Below, piece after piece: positions 56,153 through 64,000 of a DNA stretch of 64,000 nt. This stretch comes from Sphingobacterium composti (GTDB taxonomy: Bacteria > Bacteroidota > Bacteroidia > Sphingobacteriales > Sphingobacteriaceae), in NCBI RefSeq assembly GCF_009829075.1, contig NZ_WUQZ01000019.1:295-64294 (forward strand), given 5' to 3'. The notes beneath the pieces are model-generated. The model saw only the letters and a list, made by a program, of their open reading frames with translations, searched no databases and had not been told where the DNA came from. Position numbers and translations under genes: made by a program. The stretch's first letter is position 1, and each line of letters begins with the position of its first letter.

Positions 56153-57760
56153 TTATCTAAATTTATAACCTACTTCTAGTACTTCTGAAAAGTAATTTGC
56201 ATCCAAATCAACTGCTATTGCGCGACCTTCCACGCGAGGATTTATTACTTTATTTATTTTTAAATATTCCACAATAGCTTGATGCAGCGTAAAATCTTTA
56301 ATCTCTACATTTTTTGCATTCGGCATCCGACACAATACATGCAAGGGCTCACCTGTACGATTACAAGATGCCATAGTATATTCTTTATTCAAAACAATTG
56401 GTCTCCCTTTTATCTCTACGGTCAACAAACGAGATCCCATTTCTTTTGAGCTATCAAATGTTATTTTCATACCTGCAAAACGTAGGAACCAACCACCAAA
56501 ACGCTCGTTGGCATTCTTAGCAAAAACATTATTCAATTCTTTTTCGAGCCAATTCCAAATCTGTTGACCACTGACTCTACCAATTTTCATTTTTTCATCC
56601 ACAGGAATCATACGCCATAAATCTTCACGCGTGATGGCTTGCTTACCATTCTTCTCAGGAACAATCGGAACACCAAAACGGAATCCATTCGAGATAGCAA
56701 TATCGGCACCTGATTTCCACAATAATGCATCCGTGATAAAATTATCCATCGGATTCTCAACAACCAAATAACGATAAATTGGGGTGGAAGTGTAACCAAT
56801 TATTTCCTGCATTTGCGAATGATAAGGATTGGTCAACGAATCAACAATCTGTTGTATGTGTTTATCCGCTTTATATTTTTTAGGATTAACCTCCAGCAAC
56901 TCGTAATTGAAATCTGCTATTTTCCGGTTTTTAATTTTCAAATCTAATTTCCCAACGAAAGAACCAAAAGAACCCGGCTCCAATACCATTGCATATTTTC
57001 CCTTGATAGGTTGACGGACACGCTCGTGTGTGTCGCTTCCAAAAATAAAATCTACCCCATCTACCGCAGGATTATTGGCAAGCATCAGTTGCTTGGATAT
57101 ACCTATATGTGCGACTATAAAAAGTAGATCGACTTGTTTCTCTTCACGTAAATGTGTAATTAGTGATTTCAAATTTGCTTCTACTTCCGTAAACAAGATA
57201 CCTTCACTAAACATTGGGTTCTGACGAATCGGAATTTCAGGGTCATTGTACGCAATAAAACCAATTTTCAAACCTTGCTTTTCCGTAATCCAGTAAGGGG
57301 GGAACAAGGCGGAATTGTCGGTTTCGTGATACATATTGGATACAATTACAGAAGTTTTGTATTTGGTCATAATATCCATCATGACTTGCTTACCGTAAAT
57401 TACTTCCCAATTTCCTGGAATCATTAAATCGTAGTTCATTTCATTCACAATAGTTGGAAATATTGCACCTTGGCTAAGTACACTTTCTCCACTCCCTTGT
57501 ATGAAATCACCTCCGTCAATCAAGAGAGTACCATTTGGATTATCATTACGAACTCCTTCGACCAAGGTCTTGATATGTGCCAGCCCTCCCGCTTCACGAA
57601 ACTTTACCTTACCTTTTTCCACAAAAAGCTCATTGTGCTTATTTAGATACGCATGCAGATCTGCTGTTTGTAAGATTGTGATTGTTGTGTCTTTGCTTTT
57701 TGCCATAGCGATGGAGATACTAAGAAAAGAAATGAATATAATAGTTAAAATTCTGAACAT
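56153..57760 (-). CDS. Metallophosphatase/5'-nucleotidase family protein, SoxB-like
   Basis: 535 aa with signal peptide (ILTIIFISFLSISIAMA). Metallophosphatase domain (25-280): TADLHAYL, DGGDFIQGSG, then GNWEVIYG where nucleotidases have GNHE, VAHIGIS, SDTHERVR. C-terminal 5'-nucleotidase domain (300-530) with SNGFRFG and NRTGEPL. The His-to-Trp change in the GNHE motif and the sulfur-gene context point to SoxB (thiosulfohydrolase) rather than a nucleotidase. Same operon as DoxX and the TlpA protein. Confidence 0.82.
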   Translation of the reverse strand: MFRILTIIFISFLSISIAMAKSKDTTITILQTADLHAYLNKHNELFVEKGKVKFREAGGLAHIKTLVEGVRNDNPNGTLLIDGGDFIQGSGESVLSQGAIFPTIVNEMNYDLMIPGNWEVIYGKQVMMDIMTKYKTSVIVSNMYHETDNSALFPPYWITEKQGLKIGFIAYNDPEIPIRQNPMFSEGILFTEVEANLKSLITHLREEKQVDLLFIVAHIGISKQLMLANNPAVDGVDFIFGSDTHERVRQPIKGKYAMVLEPGSFGSFVGKLDLKIKNRKIADFNYELLEVNPKKYKADKHIQQIVDSLTNPYHSQMQEIIGYTSTPIYRYLVVENPMDNFITDALLWKSGADIAISNGFRFGVPIVPEKNGKQAITREDLWRMIPVDEKMKIGRVSGQQIWNWLEKELNNVFAKNANERFGGWFLRFAGMKITFDSSKEMGSRLLTVEIKGRPIVLNKEYTMASCNRTGEPLHVLCRMPNAKNVEIKDFTLHQAIVEYLKINKVINPRVEGRAIAVDLDANYFSEVLEVGYKFR

Positions 57761-57766
57761 AGTTAT

Positions 57767-58180
57767 TTATTTTTTAAAATTAAATAGTGAGTAAGCTTCT
57801 GTATTGTTCAATATAAAAAACAATAATCCACCGCCAATAGCGACATTTTTCCATAATGGACCGTGCAATAATCCTGCATCGCTCTGTATAATTAATGTGA
57901 TAGGAACTAGAATTAAAAATAAAATTAAGGCTGACCAACGCGTATATATACCTAATAAAAAAGTAATCCCAAATACAATCATCGCATAGCCCGACATACG
58001 CACTTGTGATTCCAGCGAAAGGAACTTTTCTAATAATTCGACAAATGGAGATTGTTGTAGCCGAGCTACAGTTTTAGACGTGTTTACTAGATGTGAAATA
58101 CCTGCATTGATAAAAATACCAGTAACAGCCACACGAAGTATTAAGATGGATAATGGAGAAACTCCTTCTTTTTCTTTCAT
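57767..58180 (-). CDS. DoxX family membrane protein
   Basis: 137 aa with four membrane helices and the DoxX layout (LILRVAVTGIFINAGISHL at the start; GYAMIVFGITFLLGIYTRWSALILFLILVPIT). DoxX relatives take part in thiol or thiosulfate oxidation. Six nt before the SoxB-like gene. Confidence 0.88.
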   Translation of the reverse strand: MKEKEGVSPLSILILRVAVTGIFINAGISHLVNTSKTVARLQQSPFVELLEKFLSLESQVRMSGYAMIVFGITFLLGIYTRWSALILFLILVPITLIIQSDAGLLHGPLWKNVAIGGGLLFFILNNTEAYSLFNFKK

Positions 58181-58245
58181 TATAAAGTGTTTTAAGATTT
58201 ATTATTATTGAATACTACTTGCAAGAAAATGCACCGCATTCAATA

Positions 58246-58602
58246 CTAAATCCTAAATTGCTGAAAAAGAATATGGAGTGAGTTGAGGTAAGGTTTGTGA
58301 AGTAATGCTAAGTAATCTTTTACTTGATAACTTGCTAATAATTTTTCTGAAGCTACAAATTGATTGCTGTGTGAAGGAATGATTCCTTGTAAGGAAACTT
58401 CCCGCTTTACTTGTTGGGAAGTAAATTCTGAAAAATTACAAATGGTATGGCTAATCTTAGCTACCGATTTACCATCTGCAACAAGAATGCCCCAAGATTG
58501 TTTTAAAGTTTGCTTAGCAAAACAAGGCAAACACAACATTACCATTAGCAGTACTAGACCGCTAAAACGTAAGATAGTATTCCATTTGCCTTGCATCACC
58601 AC
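58246..58602 (-). CDS. Hypothetical secreted protein
   Basis: 118 aa, not recognised. Signal peptide (ILRFSGLVLLMVMLCLPCFA) and a mature chain without cysteine clusters beyond one Cys in HTICNFSEF. Lies inside the sulfur cluster between thioredoxin (18 nt) and DoxX (65 nt). Confidence 0.7.
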   Translation of the reverse strand: MVMQGKWNTILRFSGLVLLMVMLCLPCFAKQTLKQSWGILVADGKSVAKISHTICNFSEFTSQQVKREVSLQGIIPSHSNQFVASEKLLASYQVKDYLALLHKPYLNSLHILFQQFRI

Positions 58603-58620
58603 TAATATAAGCTTTTACTT

Positions 58621-58920
58621 TTATACATGTTGATTAATCAACGCTGTCAATTCATCTCTTTGACCTACACCCGATTTACGCCAAACAACTTCACCTTTTT
58701 TGAAAAGCACCAAGGTTGGTACCGAACAAATGGCATATTGTCCTGCTAAAGCATTGTTTCTATCTACATCAATTTTAATAATATCTGCTTGCTCGCCTAG
58801 CACATCCTTAACTTCAGACAATATAGGAGCTTGCATTTGACAAGGTCCGCACCAAGTCGCAAAAAAATCTACCAATACGGGTTTATCTTGATTGATAATA
58901 TCTTGAAACGATTTACTCAT
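58621..58920 (-). CDS. Thioredoxin
   Basis: 99 aa, one thioredoxin domain with active site FFATWCGPCQM (about residues 20-30) and cis-Pro in CSVPTLVLFKKGE. Cytosolic, no signal. A cysteine precedes the cis-Pro motif (AICSVPT). Seven nt behind the DUF6132 gene; probably supplies electrons in the surrounding sulfur pathway. Confidence 0.94.
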   Translation of the reverse strand: MSKSFQDIINQDKPVLVDFFATWCGPCQMQAPILSEVKDVLGEQADIIKIDVDRNNALAGQYAICSVPTLVLFKKGEVVWRKSGVGQRDELTALINQHV

Positions 58921-58927
58921 AATCTTC

Positions 58928-59113
58928 TTATTTAAAATTTGAAAACAATAATCCGCCCATCATCGCACCATATAACGTGCTGATATAGGGATTAGCTGTA
59001 ATAGCGCACGTACCATTGACGCAACCTACATATTTATAATATAGAAAACCGCCTAATGCTCCTAATAGAACACCTACTATGGTCATGCCATATTGTTTTA
59101 TAAATAATTCCAT
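58928..59113 (-). CDS. DUF6132 family small membrane protein
   Basis: 61 aa from the ATG at 59113 (MELFIKQYGMTIVGVLLGALGGFLYYKYVGC). The longer frame to 59155 would start almost on top of the promoter elements, so it is rejected. Two membrane helices flank a CVNGTCAIT motif that could bind metal or persulfide (inference). Small proteins of this kind are typical of sulfur/persulfide clusters in Bacteroidota. Confidence 0.82.
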   Translation of the reverse strand: MELFIKQYGMTIVGVLLGALGGFLYYKYVGCVNGTCAITANPYISTLYGAMMGGLLFSNFK

Positions 59114-59152
59114 CTTTATTTTTTTAAATATGTAATAAATTAAGAAACTCTG

Positions 59153-59178
59153 CAAACCTAGTCAGTAACAAAAGTTAC
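59153..59178 (-). promoter_or_regulatory. Palindromic operator and -7 element before DUF6132-thioredoxin
   Basis: GTAACAAAAGTTAC at 59165-59178 is a perfect palindrome with an A4 centre. It shares the flanks TCAG...ACAC with the site at 63165. TAGGTTTG (minus strand, 59153-59160) matches the -7 consensus. Size and symmetry suit a Crp/Fnr-type dimer. Confidence 0.6.
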
Positions 59179-59179
59179 A

Positions 59180-59884
59180 CTAATGAATCTGATAATACAG
59201 ATTTACAAACGCAACATGTTCGGTATTAAATATGTTTTTCTTCGCTTTGTACCTTTCAATCCAGATATAGCCGATTTCAGATTTTAGATGAGGTGAAATT
59301 CTAATTTCATTCATCAGTTGAACACGATTATGGTCTATAGGATTCTTGCCAACTTTTCCTATTGGATTTACTAATAGTTCTTCCGAAAGGGATAAACTAT
59401 AATTATCCGTAATTTGTGCTTTCAGCCCTATACGATTTCGAGCACGTAATACATAACGATTGTCGGATGTAAAATGACGACTTTCTACTGCTGCACGATT
59501 AGAGATTTGCCAATTTTTGGCAATCGATTTTTGCCATTGCCCTGCAGCTGAAAATCGAATTTCGCGACTATCTTGCACATAATCTTCTTTACTCAAATCA
59601 TTTTGGCTATGCGAAAAATAGGCAAATGGCGATAAAGAAACATTAAAATCACTTCCCAAATTACGATGATACCACCATCTGAAAGATTCCAACAATGGCT
59701 TTTGAACACCTACGTTACTTTCTCTTAAATTTTGCCTGCGGTATTGTATTTCCGTATCCAGTTTATTAAACTTGTCAAAAGAATAGCCAACTGTCGCTCT
59801 CCCCCACACACTATATTCCCCTTGCGCATGAGCGACAGATAAACTAACCAATACAACTATTCCTGTTAAAATACCCTTTAACAT
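59180..59884 (-). CDS. DUF2490 family outer membrane protein
   Basis: 234 aa. Signal peptide (ILTGIVVLVSLSVAHAQ), then a beta-barrel pattern with the DUF2490 motifs (WGRATVGYSFDKFNKLDTEIQYRRQ, RAAVESRHF, RARNRIGLKAQI). Ends in YYQIH. Function unknown. Eight nt behind the rhodanese gene. Confidence 0.86.
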   Translation of the reverse strand: MLKGILTGIVVLVSLSVAHAQGEYSVWGRATVGYSFDKFNKLDTEIQYRRQNLRESNVGVQKPLLESFRWWYHRNLGSDFNVSLSPFAYFSHSQNDLSKEDYVQDSREIRFSAAGQWQKSIAKNWQISNRAAVESRHFTSDNRYVLRARNRIGLKAQITDNYSLSLSEELLVNPIGKVGKNPIDHNRVQLMNEIRISPHLKSEIGYIWIERYKAKKNIFNTEHVAFVNLYYQIH

Positions 59885-59892
59885 AAAGCAAA

Positions 59893-60213
59893 CTAGATGC
59901 TTTCCACAAGCGATTTCAATGCACGCCAGCCACCACCATTATGTACCTTTTCAAAACCTTTATTTTGTAGTATACGCATCGCTTGGCCACTTCTATTACC
60001 ACTTTGACAGAAGACTACAATATTCTTTGATTTATCCAGTGAACCCAATTTGCTTTCTAACTCGCTCAATGGAATGTTCTTTGCGCCTTTTACCGTACCA
60101 CCATTAAATTCTAAAGGCGTGCGTACATCTATTAGTTGTGGATTATTTTTCACTAATACCTCTTTTAAAGCTGTATCATCATTTGAAAATATTCCTTTAA
60201 ATATTGATAACAT
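59893..60213 (-). CDS. Single-domain rhodanese-like sulfurtransferase
   Basis: 106 aa from the ATG at 60213; the longer frame runs into the upstream gene. Rhodanese domain with active-site loop VFCQSGNRSG (Cys near residue 67). Moves sulfane sulfur between thiols or cyanide. Mostly cytosolic; the first residues (MLSIFKGIF) are weakly hydrophobic. Confidence 0.88.
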   Translation of the reverse strand: MLSIFKGIFSNDDTALKEVLVKNNPQLIDVRTPLEFNGGTVKGAKNIPLSELESKLGSLDKSKNIVVFCQSGNRSGQAMRILQNKGFEKVHNGGGWRALKSLVESI

Positions 60214-60238
60214 AACTATTATTATTAAAATGACACTA

Positions 60239-61696
60239 CTATTCGCTAACCAGTTTATTCCCCAACTTTTTCCATTCATTGACACCTCCATCATAAACAG
60301 TAATGTCTGTAAAACCCAAACTTTCAAAAAGTGAATAACCAATAGCTGCACGAGCTCCACTTTGACAATGAATTAGGATCGGTTGATTTTTATCTAGTTT
60401 TGACGCTTTCTCTTTTATTTCAAGCAAAGGCAAATTTGCTATACCAGCAATATGTCCTTCAGCGTATTCTTTAGCTGTACGGATATCCCAAGCTTGTATG
60501 CCTCTTCTCTGCACAGCTTTTGTCAAGTCTTCAGCTTTAATATATTTAATTGACTTCAAGTGCTCAGACGAAATATCGTTTACCACGCCTAACACATTGT
60601 CAAACCCTACACGCATCAACTTATGTGCTAATGCCTTCTCGTTGTCCTTTTCTACTATAAATACGACTTGGTCCTTATGATTTACTAATTGTGCAAACCA
60701 ATTATTGAATCCTTTATTCAACTCAACATGGATAGTATTCGGATGAAATCCCTTTCCTACTTCTTTGCGAACGCGTGTGTCGATTACTTTTACCCCCTTA
60801 CCAATCAGATTTTTTATTTCCGAAGCATCAATTACTGCATATCGGTCATCCACCAACTTACAATATGTCCCATCACGATTCCACTCTTTCATCAACTTGA
60901 AATATGGAGGAGGAACAACTTGATCTGCCAATATGTATTTTATAAATTCAGCTTCTTTACCTGAATATTGTAGAGCAGGATTAGTCAATTTTTCAGCCTT
61001 CAATGTAGAAAATGGAATATTGCTCAACGTCTTTCCACAGAATGAACCTGCACCATGACCAGGCCATATTTCCAAATCATCAGGTAGCTTTCTGAACTTT
61101 TCGATACTGTGATAAAGCGCTGCAGCAGAAGCTGTAGAATTTGTATCACCCTCTTCGTATTTCTCTAATAAATCAGGTCTCCCCACATCACCTACAAAAA
61201 GAAAATCCCCTGTAAAAGCTTTTATTGGATTAAGCTTATTGGCATTCGAATACAGCAAAAAGCTAATACCCTCTGGCGTATGCCCCGGAGTATGCAGCAC
61301 TTGGAGAAAATATTCTCCAAATGCCAACTTATCTCCTTGTTTCAATGGTAGATAATCAAATTTATATTGCCATTCCGCAGGTCCCTCTTGAGACAATGCT
61401 AACGTTGATGCAGTCAATTTTGCTAATTCACGCGCGCCACTTAGATAATCGGCATGAATATGTGTTTCGGTAACGAATTTCAAATTAGCGTCATACGCAC
61501 TCAATGTATCGATGAACTCTTGTACATCTTTACGTGGATCAATCACAATCGCTTCCTTTGATTGGTTATCAATCAGGATGTAACCACTTTGCGAAAGACC
61601 ATCTTCATATAGACGCTTTAGGATAAGATCTTGCGCATGAAGGTTAAAACCTATCATCGACAAAATCAAACTCATTCCGAAAATTAAATTTCTCAT
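60239..61696 (-). CDS. Exported persulfide dioxygenase-like MBL/rhodanese fusion
   Basis: 485 aa with signal peptide (LIFGMSLILSMIGFNLHAQ). Metallo-beta-lactamase domain (25-265) with THIHADYLSGA, LHTPGHTPEG, FTGDFLFVGDVGRPDL and WPGHGAGS. Two rhodanese domains follow: 285-375 lacks the active Cys; 390-480 has LIHCQSGARA. Persulfide dioxygenases oxidise glutathione persulfide to sulfite. The paralogue at 61702 is cytosolic; this copy is predicted to work outside the inner membrane. Confidence 0.9.
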   Translation of the reverse strand: MRNLIFGMSLILSMIGFNLHAQDLILKRLYEDGLSQSGYILIDNQSKEAIVIDPRKDVQEFIDTLSAYDANLKFVTETHIHADYLSGARELAKLTASTLALSQEGPAEWQYKFDYLPLKQGDKLAFGEYFLQVLHTPGHTPEGISFLLYSNANKLNPIKAFTGDFLFVGDVGRPDLLEKYEEGDTNSTASAAALYHSIEKFRKLPDDLEIWPGHGAGSFCGKTLSNIPFSTLKAEKLTNPALQYSGKEAEFIKYILADQVVPPPYFKLMKEWNRDGTYCKLVDDRYAVIDASEIKNLIGKGVKVIDTRVRKEVGKGFHPNTIHVELNKGFNNWFAQLVNHKDQVVFIVEKDNEKALAHKLMRVGFDNVLGVVNDISSEHLKSIKYIKAEDLTKAVQRRGIQAWDIRTAKEYAEGHIAGIANLPLLEIKEKASKLDKNQPILIHCQSGARAAIGYSLFESLGFTDITVYDGGVNEWKKLGNKLVSE

Positions 61697-61701
61697 AAAT
61701 A

Positions 61702-63090
61702 TTATTTTAAGGGTTTATTATTAGTCATCCATTCTTTCATGCCTCCAGCATAGTTTCTCACCGACTCAAAACCATTTTTCTTCAAAATTGAATACGCTAT
61801 GGTTGAACGGTCACCTGCCTGACAGTGAATCACGATATCTTTTGATTTATCTAACTTATCCAAGTTCGACACTAGCGTTCCTACAAAAGCATGTGTAGCA
61901 CCTTCAATATGTCCTGCAACGAATTCTTTCTCATTCCGCACATCTACAACTTGAACATTATCTTCTTGAATAGCGGCCTCAAATTGATCCATATCAATCA
62001 CGTTTGCTGTTTGCAACTCCATGCCCAAATCTGTTACAGAATCAATAAAACCATATATATTATCCAATCCTATACGCATCAACTTGCGTGTGATATCTTC
62101 CATAGCTGATTCATCCGCAATAAGCACAAATGGAACATCGTAGCTAAGCACCCAGCCCATCCAGTTAGCAAATGAATTGTTGCCTTGGATATTTAATGAA
62201 TTAGGCAAATAACCTTTGGCAAATTCTACTTTATTACGTGTATCCATCACCAACATACCTTCTTGATACACTTTCAAAAATTCTTCTTTTGATAATTTTT
62301 TATGTTGAGGTACAGTAGTCAATAAAGGTCTATCCACTTTATTCAACTTCTTCATCATCGCAAAATACTTCGGCGCTTCGGGCTGACCATCTAATAAATC
62401 TTTTGTGAAAGATTCTTCGTTATCACCATATTGCAACGCCCAATTTCTGATTTTTTCGTAACCTACTGTTGTACTTGGCACAGCTCCTAAAGCTTTACCA
62501 CAAGCCGAACCTGCTCCGTGACCTGGCCATACTTGTACGTGATCTGCTAAACTCATAAAGCGTTTGATCGACTCGAACAATTGTTTAGCACCTTTTTCTT
62601 GTGTACCTGTCATACCAGCTGCTTTTTCTAACAAATCTGGTCTGCCCACATCCCCTACGAACACAAAATCTCCCGTGAACAACATAATAGGTTCTGCTGT
62701 CGCTGGATGATCTGTCAACAAGAAACTAATACTTTCAGGTGTGTGACCTGGTGTGTGCAACACTTCTAATGTCAAATTACCCAAAGTAATCACATCTCCA
62801 TGTTTCAATCCTATGTGTGCAAACTCATATTGCCAATCTGCACCACCTTCATCTGATAATAATAATTCAGCCCCTGTTAAAGCTACCAACTCGCGCGCTC
62901 CACTTAAGAAGTCTGCATGAATATGTGTTTCTGTTACTTTAGTGATTTTTAAATTATTTTGAGCCGCGATTTCTAAGTAAGTATCTACATCGCGCTTTGG
63001 GTCAATGACGATAGCTTCGCCTTTTGCTTGACATCCAATAATATAACTTGCTTGCGCTAATGTCTTGTCGTATATGTGTTGAAAAAACAT
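61702..63090 (-). CDS. Cytosolic persulfide dioxygenase-like MBL/rhodanese fusion
   Basis: 462 aa, no signal peptide. MBL domain (1-245) with THIHADFLSGARELV, VLHTPGHTPES, FTGDFVFVGDVGRPDLLE and WPGHGAGSACG. First rhodanese (about 270-350) has no active Cys (VLIADES); the second (370-458) has VIHCQAGDRST. Same architecture as the exported copy next to it (5 nt between), clearly a duplication. Confidence 0.91.
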   Translation of the reverse strand: MFFQHIYDKTLAQASYIIGCQAKGEAIVIDPKRDVDTYLEIAAQNNLKITKVTETHIHADFLSGARELVALTGAELLLSDEGGADWQYEFAHIGLKHGDVITLGNLTLEVLHTPGHTPESISFLLTDHPATAEPIMLFTGDFVFVGDVGRPDLLEKAAGMTGTQEKGAKQLFESIKRFMSLADHVQVWPGHGAGSACGKALGAVPSTTVGYEKIRNWALQYGDNEESFTKDLLDGQPEAPKYFAMMKKLNKVDRPLLTTVPQHKKLSKEEFLKVYQEGMLVMDTRNKVEFAKGYLPNSLNIQGNNSFANWMGWVLSYDVPFVLIADESAMEDITRKLMRIGLDNIYGFIDSVTDLGMELQTANVIDMDQFEAAIQEDNVQVVDVRNEKEFVAGHIEGATHAFVGTLVSNLDKLDKSKDIVIHCQAGDRSTIAYSILKKNGFESVRNYAGGMKEWMTNNKPLK

Positions 63091-63134
63091 AATATTTAAA
63101 TTTTAATTGTTTACTATTTATTTACTTATTGATA

Positions 63135-63178
63135 CAAATTTCGATAATGTACCTGTGCCTATCAGCAACTTTTGTTAC
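63135..63178 (-). promoter_or_regulatory. Palindromic operator and likely promoter of the MBL/rhodanese operon
   Basis: GCAACTTTTGTTAC at 63165-63178 has the same halves and flanks (TCAG...ACAC) as the site at 59165. A weak -7 (GAAATTTG, minus strand, 63135-63142) lies about 30 bp downstream, which puts the operator centre near -42, an activator position. Confidence 0.55.
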
Positions 63179-63193
63179 ACAAGGAACACGATG

Positions 63194-63988
63194 TTAAAAC
63201 CAGATTTCTTTGAAAAGAATGTAGACACCCATCAGCAAGACAAACACACCAAAAGCAGGTTTTAACTTATCACTATTGATGAATCTTGTTAGGTAAGAAC
63301 CTAAAAATATTCCCACAATAGACAATGAGGTTAACGTCAGTAAAAACGTCCAATCCAATGATGCATTTCCCAATTCACCTGTAAATCCTATTAATGATTT
63401 TGCCGCGATAATAACTAGAGAAGTCCCCACAGCTTCTTTCATCGGCAACTTAGAAAACAAGACCAAAGCGGGGATAATTAAGAAACCACCACCTGCACCT
63501 ACAAGACCTGTTAACACCCCGACAAATGAACCTTCTAACAAAATCATCGGGTAATTAAACTTTTGTGGTTGTACATCGTATGTACCATCTGACTTTTTAC
63601 CTTTCAGCATCGCATAAGCCGCCACGACCATCAATACTGCAAAAAGGATCATCAGAAAAATATCTTTAGTCACTTCGAATCCAGCCAGTGTAAATAAACT
63701 ATCTGGAATCGCAGGTAAGATATATTTACGTGTCAAGAAGACCGCAAAGATAGATGGTATACCAAATACGATAGCTGTCTTTATATTAACTAACCCCTTT
63801 TTGAAATAAGTGATAGACCCGACAACACTAGTCGCACCTACAATAAATAGTGAATAAGCTGTAGCTGTCACCGGCAATACCGCAAATAGATAAACCAAAA
63901 CCGGTACGGTAAGAATACTTCCTCCGCCACCTATCAACCCTAATAATACTCCAATCAAGATGGATGCTATATATCCAATTATTTCCAT
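63194..63988 (-). CDS. TauE/SafE family sulfite or thiosulfate exporter
   Basis: 264 aa with about eight membrane helices in two repeats. Each repeat begins with a glycine-rich signature (GVLLGLIGGGGSILTVPVLVY and GVLTGLVGAGGGFLIIPALVLF). Probably removes sulfite formed by the persulfide dioxygenases. First gene of the cluster in this window; sequence upstream of its start leaves the window after 12 bases. Confidence 0.93.
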   Translation of the reverse strand: MEIIGYIASILIGVLLGLIGGGGSILTVPVLVYLFAVLPVTATAYSLFIVGATSVVGSITYFKKGLVNIKTAIVFGIPSIFAVFLTRKYILPAIPDSLFTLAGFEVTKDIFLMILFAVLMVVAAYAMLKGKKSDGTYDVQPQKFNYPMILLEGSFVGVLTGLVGAGGGFLIIPALVLFSKLPMKEAVGTSLVIIAAKSLIGFTGELGNASLDWTFLLTLTSLSIVGIFLGSYLTRFINSDKLKPAFGVFVLLMGVYILFKEIWF

Positions 63989-64000
63989 GACTTTTTCAAT

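Overview
The window is low-GC DNA (roughly one third G+C by eye) from a member of the Bacteroidota, probably Sphingobacteriaceae or a close relative. Evidence: promoters of the TTTG / TAnnTTTG type in front of tRNA genes, almost no Shine-Dalgarno sequences, OMP_b-brl/TonB-dependent receptor and DUF3943/DUF2490/DUF6132 families, a CreD locus and a trigger factor of Bacteroidota type. The species cannot be fixed from the sequence.

Layout. 1-288 is the 5' end (minus strand) of a group II intron sitting just behind an intrinsic terminator. 0.3-39.4 kb is ordinary chromosome: thymidine kinase, glutathione peroxidase, BadF-type kinase, M61/S9/trypsin-like peptidases, acyl-CoA ligase, cardiolipin synthase, a 2-oxoacid dehydrogenase E2, CinA, LptD, two tandem Amidase_3 enzymes, MlaD, CreD with its regulator, tRNA-Leu and trigger factor, pirin, two Crp/Fnr regulators, LpxH-like phosphatase, SMR transporter and RF1. 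A pair of near-identical small RNAs lies at 22.5-22.8 kb. 39.5-40.2 kb is an array of four identical tRNA-Asp genes alternating with three 60-nt degenerate tRNA-Asp-like elements. 40.2-45.5 kb has an iron-sulfur protein, two AraC regulators, a DUF417 protein and a TonB-dependent receptor.

45.5-55.5 kb is an accessory island: a decayed IS21 istB, an XRE regulator, a module of two structured RNAs plus an atypical sigma factor plus a nuclease-dead TnpB/Cas12f-like protein, an S41 peptidase lipoprotein, an excisionase-like HTH protein, mobilization genes (MobC-like with an internal stop, MobA relaxase, coiled-coil membrane protein) and a RadC-like JAB protein. The module is the most remarkable item. 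The Cas12f-like protein has lost the RuvC Asp and Glu and ends before the zinc ribbon and RuvC-III. It is encoded 11 nt behind the sigma factor. Upstream are two RNA scaffolds that share their 3' end, show compensatory pairing changes and are followed by different sequences that look like guides. This fits RNA-guided transcription initiation, where a dead Cas12f recruits a sigma factor to DNA chosen by a guide RNA; I recall such systems being reported in Bacteroidota around 2025.

55.6-64 kb is a minus-strand sulfur/thiol gene cluster: TauE/SafE exporter, a cytosolic and an exported persulfide-dioxygenase-like/rhodanese fusion, a single rhodanese, DUF2490, DUF6132, thioredoxin, DoxX, a SoxB-like metallophosphatase and a TlpA-like lipoprotein. 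Two operator-like palindromes with shared flanks precede two of its transcription units and suggest one common regulator, plausibly of the Crp/Fnr type.
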